From NCBI GenBank assembly GCA_964019165.1, contig OZ025267.1:5237410-5301409 (forward strand): 64,000 nucleotides of DNA, in the 5' to 3' direction. Origin of the DNA: Mastigias papua. Taxonomy: Eukaryota; Cnidaria; Scyphozoa; Rhizostomeae; Mastigiidae. The position numbers and the translations under genes are program-made. Below the pieces are notes generated by a model. The model worked only from the letters and a program-made list of their open reading frames with translations, was not told where the DNA came from and ran no database searches. Positions 46,700-58,258 of the stretch are shown piece by piece (the first letter of the stretch is position 1; every line of letters starts with the position of its first letter).

Positions 46700-47400
46700 G
46701 TAGGAATATTAGAGGACCCAGTAGGTCTATTGGTAAGTGCAGCCCTGCCATATTGGGCATATTGAGAGGAAGTGCTTTCTTATCATTACTATTGAAATTG
46801 CTCAGAATGCAAAATATCTCCAAGTAGTGCTAGATGAACATCTTGTTTGGGATGACCAACTGCAAAGTTTACAGACCAAGTTGTCTCATGTAGATTTTCT
46901 GAAATGTGCCAAAGAAGTTCTACTGATGCAGACTCCTCTATGTTTAATTTTAAAGGAATAGTTGAGCGACATTTTTGATATAGCTGCTCTGTATGGTAGT
47001 AGTTGCAGGGAGTCTTCAGAAGCTTACTGTACAAAAGTTGCAGAATTGTGCTCCTAGAATAGTACCAAATAGCAGCTATGATGTTCCCTCATCAACTTTG
47101 CTTGACAGGTTGAAGTGGTCCTCAATTAATGAACTTATAACTGGAGAGACAGTTACAATGGTGTACAAATCTTAAATACTCTTGTGCCTAGCTATCTTTC
47201 CAATGTATTTACTAAAACCTCCTCTAGGGACATTATCAGAGATTGTTTTATACGTTCCACTTTTGACTCAAAAATGGTGAAAACGCTTTGTCTTATCATG
47301 GTGCTCAATAAATTGCTGCTTTCACCTAAACAGCCACACTCACTGTTCACTGTAGAAGAGCCGTCACAACAAGCACATCTTCCTTGTAGTTGATTCTCTT
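46700..47400 (+). mobile_element. Degraded LINE reverse-transcriptase remnant
   Basis: Three short plus-strand frames line up with the C-terminal part of Jockey/CR1-type LINE ORF2: AKYLQVVLDEHLVWDDQLQS (46737-46961), QKLQNCAPRIVPNSSYDVPS and LLDRLKWSSINE (46993-47175), then VPSYLSNVFTKTSSRDIIRD (47184-47393). These correspond to the AKYLGV-LD-W, K-Q-N-AAR-I and L-P-YL segments after the RT palm. Stops and frame changes between them show it is dead. It is a different lineage from the endonuclease element at 17979. Confidence 0.75.
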
Positions 47401-48061
47401 CTTTTTTAATAGTTCTTTAACATTTTAACATGTGTATATTATAAAGTAATATTCCCACTTTTAGTTTAGTTTTATAAGTTTGTAAATATTACATCAAGGC
47501 CCTTTAAAACCAACCTTCTTCAATTTAGCGGGCTACCGTTGAGAAAGAAGTCAAAATGATATGAAATGAATACCAGGACACAATCACATCTGGAGCCCAC
47601 CCTGCTTATTTTCTTTGCGGGCCTCATCCGCAACAACTTGACTTATCCTTATCAAATTACTTGATAGTCACGTAACATAAATGATCACACCGATGTCATG
47701 AAAAGCAGCCGTGGAAAAAGGCTGCCAGTCCGTCGCTGAATGCTTCAAGGTGCTTGAAGCATTGATAATTATTCAATCGTTGTTCATATGATTATGATGT
47801 CCACCAAGTTTTTAAGAGCAACTTAGGATTTCGATGAGATATGACGTTGCATATTTCTAGCCAGAATTTGGATCTTATGGCGCTTAATTGTTGCGTAATT
47901 TCTTGAACTCATCTTCTGTCGTACAACAAGGGGGAAATTGAGACAGGGAATCATATTTTCAATATACATAATGTTTTTATGTAGGCTAAGAAGTCGTGGC
48001 AGATTTCTCGCTTTTCAAGTGCTATATGATTTGATTTGCATGGGTTTGAAAGAAACTCTAT
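47401..48061. other. Intergenic, no feature seen
   Basis: AT-rich sequence after the LINE remnant; nothing recognised. Confidence 0.35.
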
Positions 48062-48073
48062 AAGTAGAGAGTT

Positions 48074-48236
48074 TCACTATAGCACGAAAAAGCGGGAACA
48101 TTCTTTTAGCATAATGAAAGCTTGCATCGTCCGACACTCGTCAGAGTATGTCGGGCAAAAAAGCTTTTAGTATATTAAAATAATGTTCCCGCCTTTTTGT
48201 GCTATAGTGAAGTTCTGTAGTACCAACAGACTTTTC
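48074..48236. mobile_element. Palindromic repeat element of family X with 12-bp flanking duplication
   Basis: The left arm cactatagcacgaaaaagcg ggaacattcttttagc is inverted on the right as cactatagcacaaaaaggcg ggaacattattttaat. A tail agttctgtagtaccaacaga lies outside the right arm. The core holds tccgacactcgtcagagtat, which is also in copy A. Identical 12-mers aagtagagagtt flank it (48062-48073 and 48237-48248), a clear target duplication. No ORF. Confidence 0.8.
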
Positions 48237-48248
48237 AAGTAGAGAGTT

Positions 48249-51200
48249 GCTTTATACACCAAGTTGGTCTTAAGGCAATATCAGCGATTTAGGAATAAGT
48301 TTACGTAATAGTTATGGGACATGTGGGAATTACCTAGTTATCACGACGTCACAATCTGAAAAAAGGATTGCAAGCCCATAAGTACATTATGCTCGAAATG
48401 AATGTCACATGGCCACTTTTCTTGAAATTCCCCTTTGTTACGCAAATAATACGTTTTTCTTCACCGCAAAAGCACTTTCTTAGCAGAATTTCCAGCGTCA
48501 CTATTATCACTTAAGGAGATTTCATACTTTACAAGGTCGGGAATGTTTTAACTGAGAGGTTGCAATGTGAAGATAAGAAGGATAAATGCATACTCCTATT
48601 GTTACATGGTGTCAGAAGTCATACTATCCATTCCGGAGTAGAGGTGGGTATCAATGAACGGGCGGTTGCTATAAGCGGGGGACAAAATTGCCGGAGCGAA
48701 TGTCTATGGGGTGGGGTGGGGTGGGATGTTATAGATGAGGATCGAGAGAAGGCCAACATGCTTTTCATTTCATTTTACATGCTTTGCGAGGGTTGCCCTT
48801 CAGCATAGCTGGTTTACGAAGGACTCTCTTTGGAAAATATATATATATCCGCTCCCGCTTTTTGAAAGAACATTATAAGTTTTATTGTATATTTTCTACC
48901 GTACCAAAAATGTGCCAATCGTTCCCGTTCATTATTTCATCATCATTGTTACTAAATAATAATTCTCTAATAATGATATCCCTTCAGCAATACTAAAATA
49001 CATACTATTAACTACAATTAGAATAACAAAGAAATAATGCCGCTGATATTACAGGGAGTCGTTCTTTGAGGGGGCATAGATTAGTTTTCATTGCTCTTCA
49101 AGTGTCGTAGTTCTGTTATGTAAATTAGTATATCATTCCAGGCTCTATTACTAGCATTTTGAAGTCCTTTCTTGGAAAATTTCAGTTTCACTTTTGGAAT
49201 ATGCAGATCTTTTATCAATAAGATTGGTATGACATTCAGCTGTGTTTTCAGTGCCTCTTACAGCACATATTCGTTTCACGCAAGCATTTTTTAGCACAAG
49301 AAACGGTGACCACAAGATACTATAAGCGGGGAGGGGAGGTTGTAATAAGAATGTCTCGGTATGTATGTTTTAAAAAAATAAATAATCGGTTGGGGCGCGT
49401 CTATGCCAGACTGGGGAGTAATCATATTTACGATTTTCAAAACATTAAATAAGTTTTCTACACTTTCTTGATGGGTATGTAGATACGAAATTATGAAAGA
49501 AGAGCTGCTACAACCATATGTCTTAGCCAGGGGGGGGGTTCCTTCGTAGAACAGAAAACGTAACTTCCAATGGTGAGGAGGGTGGCAAGCTGCTATCATG
49601 GATCACAAAATTATGTACTTTTGTGATAAGCACTGACGAACACAGCCTATCTAACCGAGCTGTTCCTGTTCCTTTTTGTGATCGCTTGAGTTTTCCACTA
49701 TATCTGATGCACTAGTTAGATTGGCGATATTATGGCGTTATCTTTCATTGCAAGCAAACGTCTGATGCTATCAGCTAGTTTCGGTCCAAAGTGGTTCAGT
49801 TTAAGCTAGAGATGGGAGATTTCTTTCATTGCACTTCATAGAATGGGAATAACACAACACAATATGGGTTACAGGGTACTAAAATTTCCTGCAAGATAAA
49901 CAGTAAGCAGTAATGGACATGTTACCGTATGATTATTGAACACTTGTATTTAGTTGCTTTGTTTTTCTTGTAGTATGTGCTTCATGCGATATGAATCCCA
50001 AATCCACAAGATTATCTTTTGCCTTGCTAGTATATTCCTTGCTAAACTACTATTCAGTCGTAAAGATCTCCTTGAACAGATATCCGTTCAATGGCCTGAT
50101 TGAGGGTGTAAGAGTATTACTCGTTTCATTAAGGTGATGAGTTCATTTATGCATAAAAGCTACATGGTCAATTACCAGTATAACAGCCATCGGCTTTAAT
50201 TTCACGATATATGTTTCAGACTGAAAATTAACTTGATTGCAAAATTATGCCCTTTTTAATCGTAAACGAGTCCTTAGCTAATCCGACAATACGGCAGATT
50301 ACAGACAGTCCGACACTAGTGAGTTTGAATCAGAAACGTTTGAAAGACACGCGAAATTCTGGTTCCCACTGAAACTAAAAGAAGTCACAAACTTGGTAGA
50401 TATCATGTCACAGGCATTTTTATTTTTAAGTAATCTTTAGGGAATCTTCAGGCATTATAGAGTTGAAATCTGTTCACTTTGCGTGTGATAAGACTCCTTT
50501 ACTGACTCAAACTGCAACATAGTCATGCATCTGTCTTGCTATGCTAGTATCATCGTTCCTTTTATTAATGACACCCAGATCCAATTAATTGTGAAGGCAT
50601 GGCTACTTGAGTATTGATTTCACAGTTGCAAAAGAAATCTTAATTGGAGGAGACAGGACGAACTCCGATTTGAGTTCTCAGAGCCTCCTCGTAGCATCGA
50701 GGTCGCATCCCATAGCGAACAAATCAAAATTTGTTGGGCTCCTGGATTTAGTTGTCATATTCTCCTACTCATGTTTTCATTAATTTGCATGTGGTCGCGG
50801 GTAGTGGCGCGCAGCGACTGTATATTTTAACAGCACTACCATAGTACAATTTAGGGACAACACATGTTATATGTGTTTTTGGAACTGCACAACCGAGTAC
50901 AATACAATTATCCTTGACCACTGAGATTGAAGCTCGTAGAGAGGCAGATATATCTATTAACTGTTGCGCTTGTTCCTTGGTAGCATTCCCGAAGGGCGGT
51001 TAACAGTATTACTTGAGAAAGTCTTATCTGTGCATTTAAGTTTCATGTTTGTGTAGTGTCTGTCTTACTCTTTCTCTTACAAAGACAGTCTTAAGAAAGT
51101 TTAATTTCAGTACTAAACTCGTGGAAAAGCAAAGAAGTCGTCGGCACTGGACGAAAATAAACTGTATCGTAGAAAAACAAAGTGCACAGTATTGGTATTA

Positions 51201-51737
51201 GATGTAGAGGCTAGACCTCATATTACACTAGCCGACTTGTTGGCTATATTATATAGAGAAATGTTATTTTGTAGTAAACAGGTTTACAAGCAACCTAGCA
51301 CTAGATGCCGTAAAATTTAAGAAACTTACGAACTTTTCTCTGCCATCTGTCACAGTTTCGGAAACCCCTGTTTTCCTCCACAGATTTGATGAGTATCCAC
51401 TACAGTAAGTTTTATGTAGTAAGCCTTATGGGGATTACAAACTACAATGTTTTCCGTTTTTGAAACTGTTGATTGTATTTTTGTTGATTAGTTCTGTTTA
51501 TAACCATTATTACACATGTATCTGGACCTCTATTCCTAATAGCACCCCTTTCTAACCAGCAGAAAAAGCGAGGGAAACCAATGTTGGTGCAATTTTTACT
51601 TTAATTTAATTCAATCAATCCGAGATATCACTTCTACTACCACCTCTATTACTACTTCTATATCTACGATCAATTGATCCTTTTTATGCATTAAACGTCA
51701 TCAAGCTAATGAGAGTGTACTCGTATGGTAACCATGG
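48249..51737. other. Intergenic, no gene seen
   Basis: About 3.5 kb with only scattered small frames on both strands, short G runs (48706-48730, 49530-49538) and no recognised domain. Confidence 0.35.
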
Positions 51738-51923
51738 TCACATTCTGGAATAGTTCCATCCTGGGATGTCACTGAATACATTCACGTGCACCAACCCTAA
51801 GTCACATAGAATGTTGTGCACAGCAGTAATAATACATGCAGCAATAATACTTGTATCCTTATAGTCCCACAACATGAGAGTAACGAAACCCTCCAACTTC
51901 CCGTACGATTTCGTCTGCCTCAC
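51738..51923 (-). pseudogene. Harbinger/PIF-type transposase fragment
   Basis: A 61-codon minus-strand frame reads KSYGKLEGFVTLML, then IIAACIITAVHNILCDLG. Harbinger nucleases have a comparable order near their C-terminus: F-G-x-L-x-x-R-x-x-L followed by an I-x-A-A-C-x-L-H-N-I segment. The LHN is changed to VHN and only this stretch is visible, so it would be a dead fragment. The match is short. Confidence 0.45.
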
Positions 51924-52379
51924 AATCTGAAAAATATTATTTCAAGATACCTTCTGTTTAACTTCTGTGATGTAGCATTATGAAAATACGAATGAGTTTT
52001 TGTCAGTAGACAAGGTGTCTCTTTTACTCTAAATGGAATTTAGATTTAATACTGATTGGCATATCACTCGGAAAAGTCTCGTACACTTTGTGAAAAAAGG
52101 CACAAGAAGTCAATGAAAAAGAAATAAGAAACGAATCACAAAAGAATGGCGAAAATGACATTAAAAGTCACAAAAATCACAGAAATCTCGCACACTATTC
52201 TACGAGTGAAACACTCCTCATTCAGTACTAGCCAAAGACCTCAGTCAGTCTATCCCAGTAAGAATCTTCAAATTTCAATGCTAAGGCTGCACAATGTACA
52301 ATAGGAAGCGAAATCAGAGATTGCAATCTATCGATAATGGTGAATAGTGATATATGCTTAGTGCAAGCTAACGATTTTA

Positions 52380-53135
52380 TTGCCAGCGACTGCAGGTTTG
52401 TCGCCAGTGACAAAAATCGCTGATTTTTGGGGAGAAAACCCGCGCGATTTCTGTCGCAGGCGACAAAAGACGGAGCATCGCGGTGTTTTTTCTATTCATT
52501 TAGTTTATTATAATAAAATTTTACCCTACTGTACCTTGTAATCAGGAGCGTAAATAGCATACTGTCTTTGGGGTGGGGGGGGGGTTGGAGACTTTGCCCT
52601 TAGAAGATGGATATTGCCCTTCGAGAAATGAGCTCTGTAACAAAACATGTGATAAAAGTCAAAAGTATAGGATTCAATTGCTCTTCGAATTGTGCAGTTT
52701 TATTTGTTGGGGGTGTCACACCCCACACCCCCGATATTTTTGCCCTTTCTTATAATCACTATACAACAATGCAAGAACGATACCATAGGGAGCAAAATAC
52801 AGTGACTACTCCATGGCCTTGGCCAGTAGCGGATCCAGAGGTGGATGGGACCGGGAAGCGTGGCCCTAAGCGATATAGAATCAACAATGTTCTACCATGG
52901 CCTTTTGAGCCAATGTAAGATTGCAAGTGTTTAGGCAGCGAAAGCATTTTGACAAAATAAATCACCAATCAGCGACTGCTTTCATGGCATATGGTGGCTT
53001 GTCTATTCACGAGAGAATATTCAGCTGAGGACATCCCCACAGAAAACCAAAATGGCAAGTCTGTGGGTAATAACAATCAGTCGCCAGCAACAAAGATCTC
53101 TGTCGTTACCGACAAAACTCGCTAGTGTGAGCTAC
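52380..53135. repeat. Possible DNA element with GTCGC-GCGAC ends
   Basis: The left part has tttgtcgccagtgacaaaaa tcgctgat and ctgtcgcaggcgacaaaag. The right part (about 53070-53130) has cagtcgccagcaacaaagat, ctgtcgttaccgacaaaact and cgctagtgtgag. These are inverted and partly self-palindromic relative to each other. They may bound a decayed non-autonomous element. Frames inside are chance. Confidence 0.35.
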
Positions 53136-53156
53136 GTCCTAATAAGTACTAATCTA

Positions 53157-53354
53157 TGGTACTATTGCACGAAACAGTCGGACCATTCTTTAGTATGCTG
53201 AAAGCATTTTTCTTGTCCGACACTCATCAGAGTATGAAACGTCGGTTAAGAACCGAAAGGTGAACCGAAATACATAACCAAATGCAGGAAGATTCACGTG
53301 GCATGATGAATACTGCGTCCAATTGGCCATATGGTTGGCCAATGGGCACAGTCG
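53157..53354 (+). repeat. Interspersed repeat family X, copy A
   Basis: Matches copy B (32519-32731, opposite strand) over its length and the left arm and core of the element at 48074-48236: tactattgcacgaaacag, attctttagtatgctgaaag, tccgacactcatcagagtat, then cacgtggcatgatgaatact and ttggccatatggttggccaa. It ends 287 bp before the hAT element. Confidence 0.8.
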
Positions 53355-53640
53355 GTTGTAGTGCACATATGGAGCTATATTAGGACACCTACAGCCGACA
53401 TAGTTTTTGTACTGTTACAAACTTGTCAAATTGCTACCATACACTTTACTATAGCTTTTATCAGGTTTTTACTTTCAATATCGGATCCAATTTAGAAGCA
53501 ATTTGAGACTTCAATGAGATGGCGCACAATGCCTATGTCCAGGTGATAAATTTCTTATACGAAAACGTTTACATCCAGGATGCTAGGTGGCATGTTATAC
53601 TCTGATATGCGCCTTTTTTGAGTGGAAGATATACAGTAGT

Positions 53641-55761
53641 CAGTGGCAGTTTTAGGAGGGCCATGGCCCCAGGTCCCACGCTTTTGGTAATCCAGAAGGG
53701 GCCCCGTATCTAAGAAAAAATTGAAAGAAATCTCATGAAAACCTGTGAATACACTCGGTAGTTTTTATTCATTTGTGGCTTTCTAAAAGATCAAAGCATT
53801 TCAACCACATTCTTAAGAGAACTGACACTCTTTAATCAGTTACTATATTTGCTAAATCTAAGGACAGCATGGTGTTTATTTCCTCATCCTGCCGCATGGC
53901 AAAGGTGACACAATATAGTAGCGACATCCTGACACTTACAGTTTAAAGGCGACAAGTGATGAATCATAAGCCATGATTCATTATTTATCAAATGATCCTT
54001 CTGAAACTCAGAGGCTCGGTTTATCTGCTGAATTTTAGAAACTAGTGGATATTTGTCATTAACATACGAAATTTCGAAAATGAAAAATAATGGTGCAACA
54101 AGCCGTGACAGAAACCAAAGCCGCACTTATAAATCTGGAAGTGAAAAGAGAAAATTAAGATGTGCTGAGAATGAAATTTTGAGGAAGCACCCGAAAATAA
54201 CTGCATTTCTGAAATCCGATGCTGGGGAAAGTAATAAGAACAAGAACGGGTAAAAGAAGTAACTGCAGAAGAAGTGGAATTATGCTCCAGTTTATAGGAA
54301 GAGCACATCCTCGAAGAAAGGTAATAAATATTCTTGACGTTTTTTCATAACCATTTTATGCACATTCACTCAACCTGGTTGGATCTTGTGCTGTCGAAGC
54401 CAACGCAGCAGCAGCTAATTTCTTTTCAATTACCCAACAACTCTATAAATTTTTCAGCTCTTCAACGTATCTTTGGGAAAAGCTTGAATATATGCTCGCG
54501 AACACAGCTACCAAACCCAAGCTTCTTATAGTTAAACGCCTGTCAGATACCCACTGGTCTGCAAGATACGACGCAGTACGCACGCTAACCCTTAGTTACC
54601 ATGAGTATATCGACTTGTTGGAGGTGAAATCAACTGATGATGAGAACCGGAGTGAACTGAAGGATGAGGCAAAGGGGCTAGTTGAAAAGCTGGGCCAGTT
54701 GGAGACGTGCATTCTTCTGACAATGTGGAGTACTATTCTCGAACGGTTTGAACAGACGAGTTCTGCGCTGCAAAGGGAGGGGTCAATTTAAACAAAGCTG
54801 TTTGTCCGAGTATGTCCGAGGATTCCGCGAGAGATATCAAACCTTCGAAGATGAGGCTGTAATGATTGAGTTTATTTATTAATTATATTACTAGGTGCTC
54901 ACTTGGCATCTTGTCCTGTGTTGCACAATTACTACGTGCCCAATCGGCACCTTGTCATGTGTTGCAGAAGATGATTGATAATAGCGATACCAAATGTTGT
55001 ACGAATCAGGAATCAGTTCTTATGAGATAGATTACGGAGATAACACAGTGTTTCTCTATGTAATCTCTCTGAGAACCCGCGACAAGGCCAAAGACAAATA
55101 TGGAATGCAAGCCTACGCTAAGGATAACAGCCTAAGAAAGCAGCACAAACGCTTTCATGATGAATTCGGCGATGAACCCGATGCACTTGATGAGCTTCCA
55201 TCCGGAGAATCTTATAGGAACAGCTACTTTATTCCGATCATCGACTCGTTGATTTCCGCGCTTTCGAAGAGAATTGCAGCTTATTCCCACCTCAGCGAGA
55301 AGTTCAGCTTTTTTGCCAACCTTGGTCTTGAAGAAACTTCCAGGATGGTCTGTGCCTCGCAGCAAAAAAATTGATTGCAAGCTACCTAGAGGACTTGGAG
55401 TCTGAATTAGAGAAGGAATTAGTGCATTTCAATGCATTTTTAAAACGTCTACGAAAGGGAGGAGCTCTTGCCAATGACAAGATCTGTGAAAATGACATGT
55501 TGCTTTTAATTGCTGACAATTCCGCTGGAGAATTATTTGCCAATGTTACAACTGCACTAAAAATATCCCTGTGTAGGTTCGTCACCAACTGCAAAGGAGA
55601 GCACTCGTTTTCAAAGCTCAAGTTAGGCTAATACTGAATTGCTTTCAAAGGAAAAATCTGAAAACATATACTAATAGGAGAATGCAAAGCACAACCTTGA
55701 GGTATAACAATTTTAAAGAAAAAGCTTGAAGATTTATCCGCGTTCCCTAAAACCGCCACTG
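53641..55761 (+). mobile_element. Full-length hAT transposon (ZMYM1-like transposase), inactive
   Basis: The element starts cagtggcagttttagg and ends cctaaaaccgccactg, inverted repeats of each other at 15 of 16 positions with the CAGNG terminus usual for hAT. The flanking octamers acagtagt (53633-53640) and accgtagt (55762-55769) match at 7 of 8, the 8-bp target duplication expected of the superfamily. The 2,121-bp interior holds the broken transposase described separately. Most of the original element is still present, so its boundaries are secure. Confidence 0.9.
54053..55631 (+). pseudogene. hAT transposase pseudogene (ZMYM1-like)
   Basis: Pieces in order: an N-terminal RTYKSGSEKRKL with HPKITAFLK (54053-54253), typical of ZMYM1/hAT proteins; LYKFFSSSTYLWEKLEYML, then VKRLSDTHWSARYDAV (from about 54424, the RLSxTxWSAR signature); QLETCILLTMWSTILERFEQ; after a frameshift near 54790, SEYVRGFRERYQTFEDEA; KQHKRFHDEFGDE and SYFIPIIDSLISALSKRIAA (54994-55374); and the C-terminal dimerisation segment ELFANVTTALKISLCRFVTN then GEHSFSKLKLG (55371-55631, hATC-like). 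At least three frame changes and an apparent gap or insertion at about 54860-54990 break the frame. The intervening part of the catalytic domain is reduced, so it is non-functional. Confidence 0.88.
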
Positions 55762-56034
55762 ACCGTAGTTGTCGTTTTCTTTAAGGAAACAGGAGTGACC
55801 GATTTTAAGACAACAAGAAGTAAAACTCGAGAGTAGTGATGCTGTTGCCAATCATAGGAAGTTTCGCTTCAGCACCAGAAGTGAATGCTACACTTCCCAG
55901 CACAAATGTTATTACATCTGGTGCCCTTTCATAGTTGATCAATGTAAATAATGCATCCTTGGTTGAAAAGAGGCTCACTCTCGTCACTTCTGTATCTCTA
56001 ACGTAAGTTAAGTATCAGGTCACAATAGCCACTT

Positions 56035-56485
56035 AGGGTAGTGTTACACGGGGCAATTTCTTTTGCAACTTGTCTCGCAACGCCATTGCGACACAAGTTG
56101 CAAAACGATTGCCCCGTGTAACATTCACATTCTATGCCATGCAACGCAGCAGGTGTTGACATCGCAACCGTTGCCTGAAGTAGAATTCCGTTCTACTTCT
56201 CGCAACGATTGCCAGCATTTTTGCAACTTGCAACGCAATCGGACGTCTGGCGCAGGCGCAGTACGGTTATAGATCTGAAAATAGCATAGAAGGAAATGAC
56301 CTCAGGAAGTGATGAAGTGGCAGAAATTTTGACGTCTTGTAAAACAAAAGAATTATTTGGATACCATTGCAAGTTGCAGCGATCGATGCTACGTGTAACA
56401 CCCCTTACAAAAATGAGTTGCGATGGCTCCAATCACCATTGCGACACAAGTTGCAGTGAAAGATTGCCCAGTGTAACTCTACCTT
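56035..56485. mobile_element. MITE with long inverted ends
   Basis: The left end agggtagtgttacacggggc aatttc and the right end, inverted, aaggtagagttacactgggc aatctttc match closely, each followed by gcaacttgt. A second inverted copy (gattgccccgtgtaac) lies at about 56107-56122, near the left end, so the left arm is itself a hairpin. It is 0.45 kb without an ORF. The target duplication may be TTA but is not clear. Confidence 0.75.
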
Positions 56486-57879
56486 TACCTAGCCGTAGCA
56501 CCTGGGTTGTTTGATGCCATATATAAATACGCATCCAGGCTTGATTTTTGCGCATTCTTTGCACTTGGAGAAATGCCACCAGATAAATGCGACTCTCCGC
56601 TTCTTATCAACTAATTCACAGAGTCAGTAATCGTCTTGCTTACATAGAGCCAAACTAAGATATTTCTAACAATCGACCTTCAATGCAGTTGTTATCCAAT
56701 AAGTTCACAATTGTGTTAGCTATGTAAACAAACATATATGATAACGTCTGTGCATGCTTTTAAGCAGTTTCCGTGTTCACACGCTTCGTTCGTGAGTACT
56801 TTCGTCTCCGTTACTTATCGACGGTGTATCGAAGATGACGAGTCCTGTTTCTGGTCTCAGTTAACACGACGTTCCAAATCATCAGTCTCTAACGATGGCT
56901 GGCTACCGTTGAGAGGGAGCATCCTGTGGTTTCTGAAGATTGTTTTGGTAGCCTTCATCACAACTGCTGGAAGAGTTCAAAAGTTAGTGCTGCTAAAGTA
57001 GTTTGACAACTTGTGCACGTAAAAAGGCATACAGCCTTGGTTAGCTATTGGTCAGCACCGCTATGAAGAAACCTGTAGAAGTACGGAGATCCCGTTAATA
57101 TGTAAACTGGAAATAGCAAGTCGTAGGCCGAAAAAAGATGCACGTATAGTCTGGCAATTAAATAATAATTACTCAATTAGGTATTCTACAAAGCAGAACC
57201 TGCTGCGATTTAGCGAACAAGATTAACTTCCCCGCAGGTTGCGAAATACCACAGATTTGCCTGTTAACAGGAAATGATATACCCATGTTATTCGTCATTC
57301 TACAGCATCACTGATCTGCTTTTGTTTATCTTGTCTAGCTCAACTATCAAGTGAGTAAAAGGAGGTTTGTCAAGTTATCAATTGGCTCAAATCCCCAATA
57401 ATATCAAGTGTGATGTAATTGTTTACTCGGTAGAAAAGGAACAGGATTTGGACGCATTGTAAGCAACTATGCATAATTTATGTTCTGATATACATACAAG
57501 AGAGATCGCTTGTACGCATACACATACGCTAGACAGTAGGAAAATGTGAACGCGTATTTCAGAATCGCTTCGTATTCAACTACGTAATTCCCAAAATTGC
57601 GCACTGTCCGGACAAATAGAAGATCAGGATTACGACCTTTTTAGCAGATCACATTACGGACTGCAAAAGACCAAAGGTTAAGGCATCACAGCCTTAGATT
57701 AGCCATGCTAATCGTTGTCTCAGACGAAGATACTCTGAGGTTACATTGTTAAAGAGAACTTGTTCAATGGTTGTGGGTGTGCATCACGTGAGCGTCCTTT
57801 GATAGGTTTATATTCAAGAATCTACATTCATTGCTTATATGCTGCGCGTGTCAGATGACCCTAAATTCATTATGAAATT
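56486..57879. other. Region upstream of the ABHD gene, no feature seen
   Basis: No exon or element recognised. A plus-strand 87-codon frame at 56738-57001 has no known similarity. Confidence 0.35.
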
Positions 57880-57888
57880 TATAAAAGG
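57880..57888 (+). promoter_or_regulatory. Putative TATA box of the ABHD gene
   Basis: TATAAAAGG, a strong TATA match, lies about 370 bp upstream of the ABHD start codon on the same strand. Transcription would begin near 57910-57920, giving a long 5' UTR. A cttacag at about 58222-58228 is a possible 3' splice site just before the ATG. Confidence 0.5.
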
Positions 57889-58258
57889 CATGCAGTTTGC
57901 ATATATAAGATTCATCATCGCAGTGCAGAAACAAGGTTGTAGTATCTGGTGTCTTACAGTCGAGCGTTAGCAGTGAAAGTAAAGTCATTTACTTGAATTC
58001 TTGAGCATGGACGTATTGATGATAACTCAGAAAGCTGTATAGAAAAGTGGGTTAATTACAGTGTTTTCCAATTCGTGTGTTAGCAAATATCGTAGAAGCT
58101 ATCGAGCCTGATAATCAAATTAGCAATTGACAACTCGAAAAAGACCTCTACATCGCTCGCTTGATTGGTGCATTCTCATTGGAGTTCCAGGCTTACTTTG
58201 AATCGGAGGATCTTGCGTGCGTCTTACAGAAACTGCACCATACTCCGGCTACAGTAAT

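Noticed and set aside
53205..53245. Possible hammerhead in family X (CTGATGAG on minus, GAAACGTC on plus)
   Set aside because: The two core boxes are on opposite strands, so they cannot form one ribozyme core. The 48-kb copy also lacks GAAA in place.
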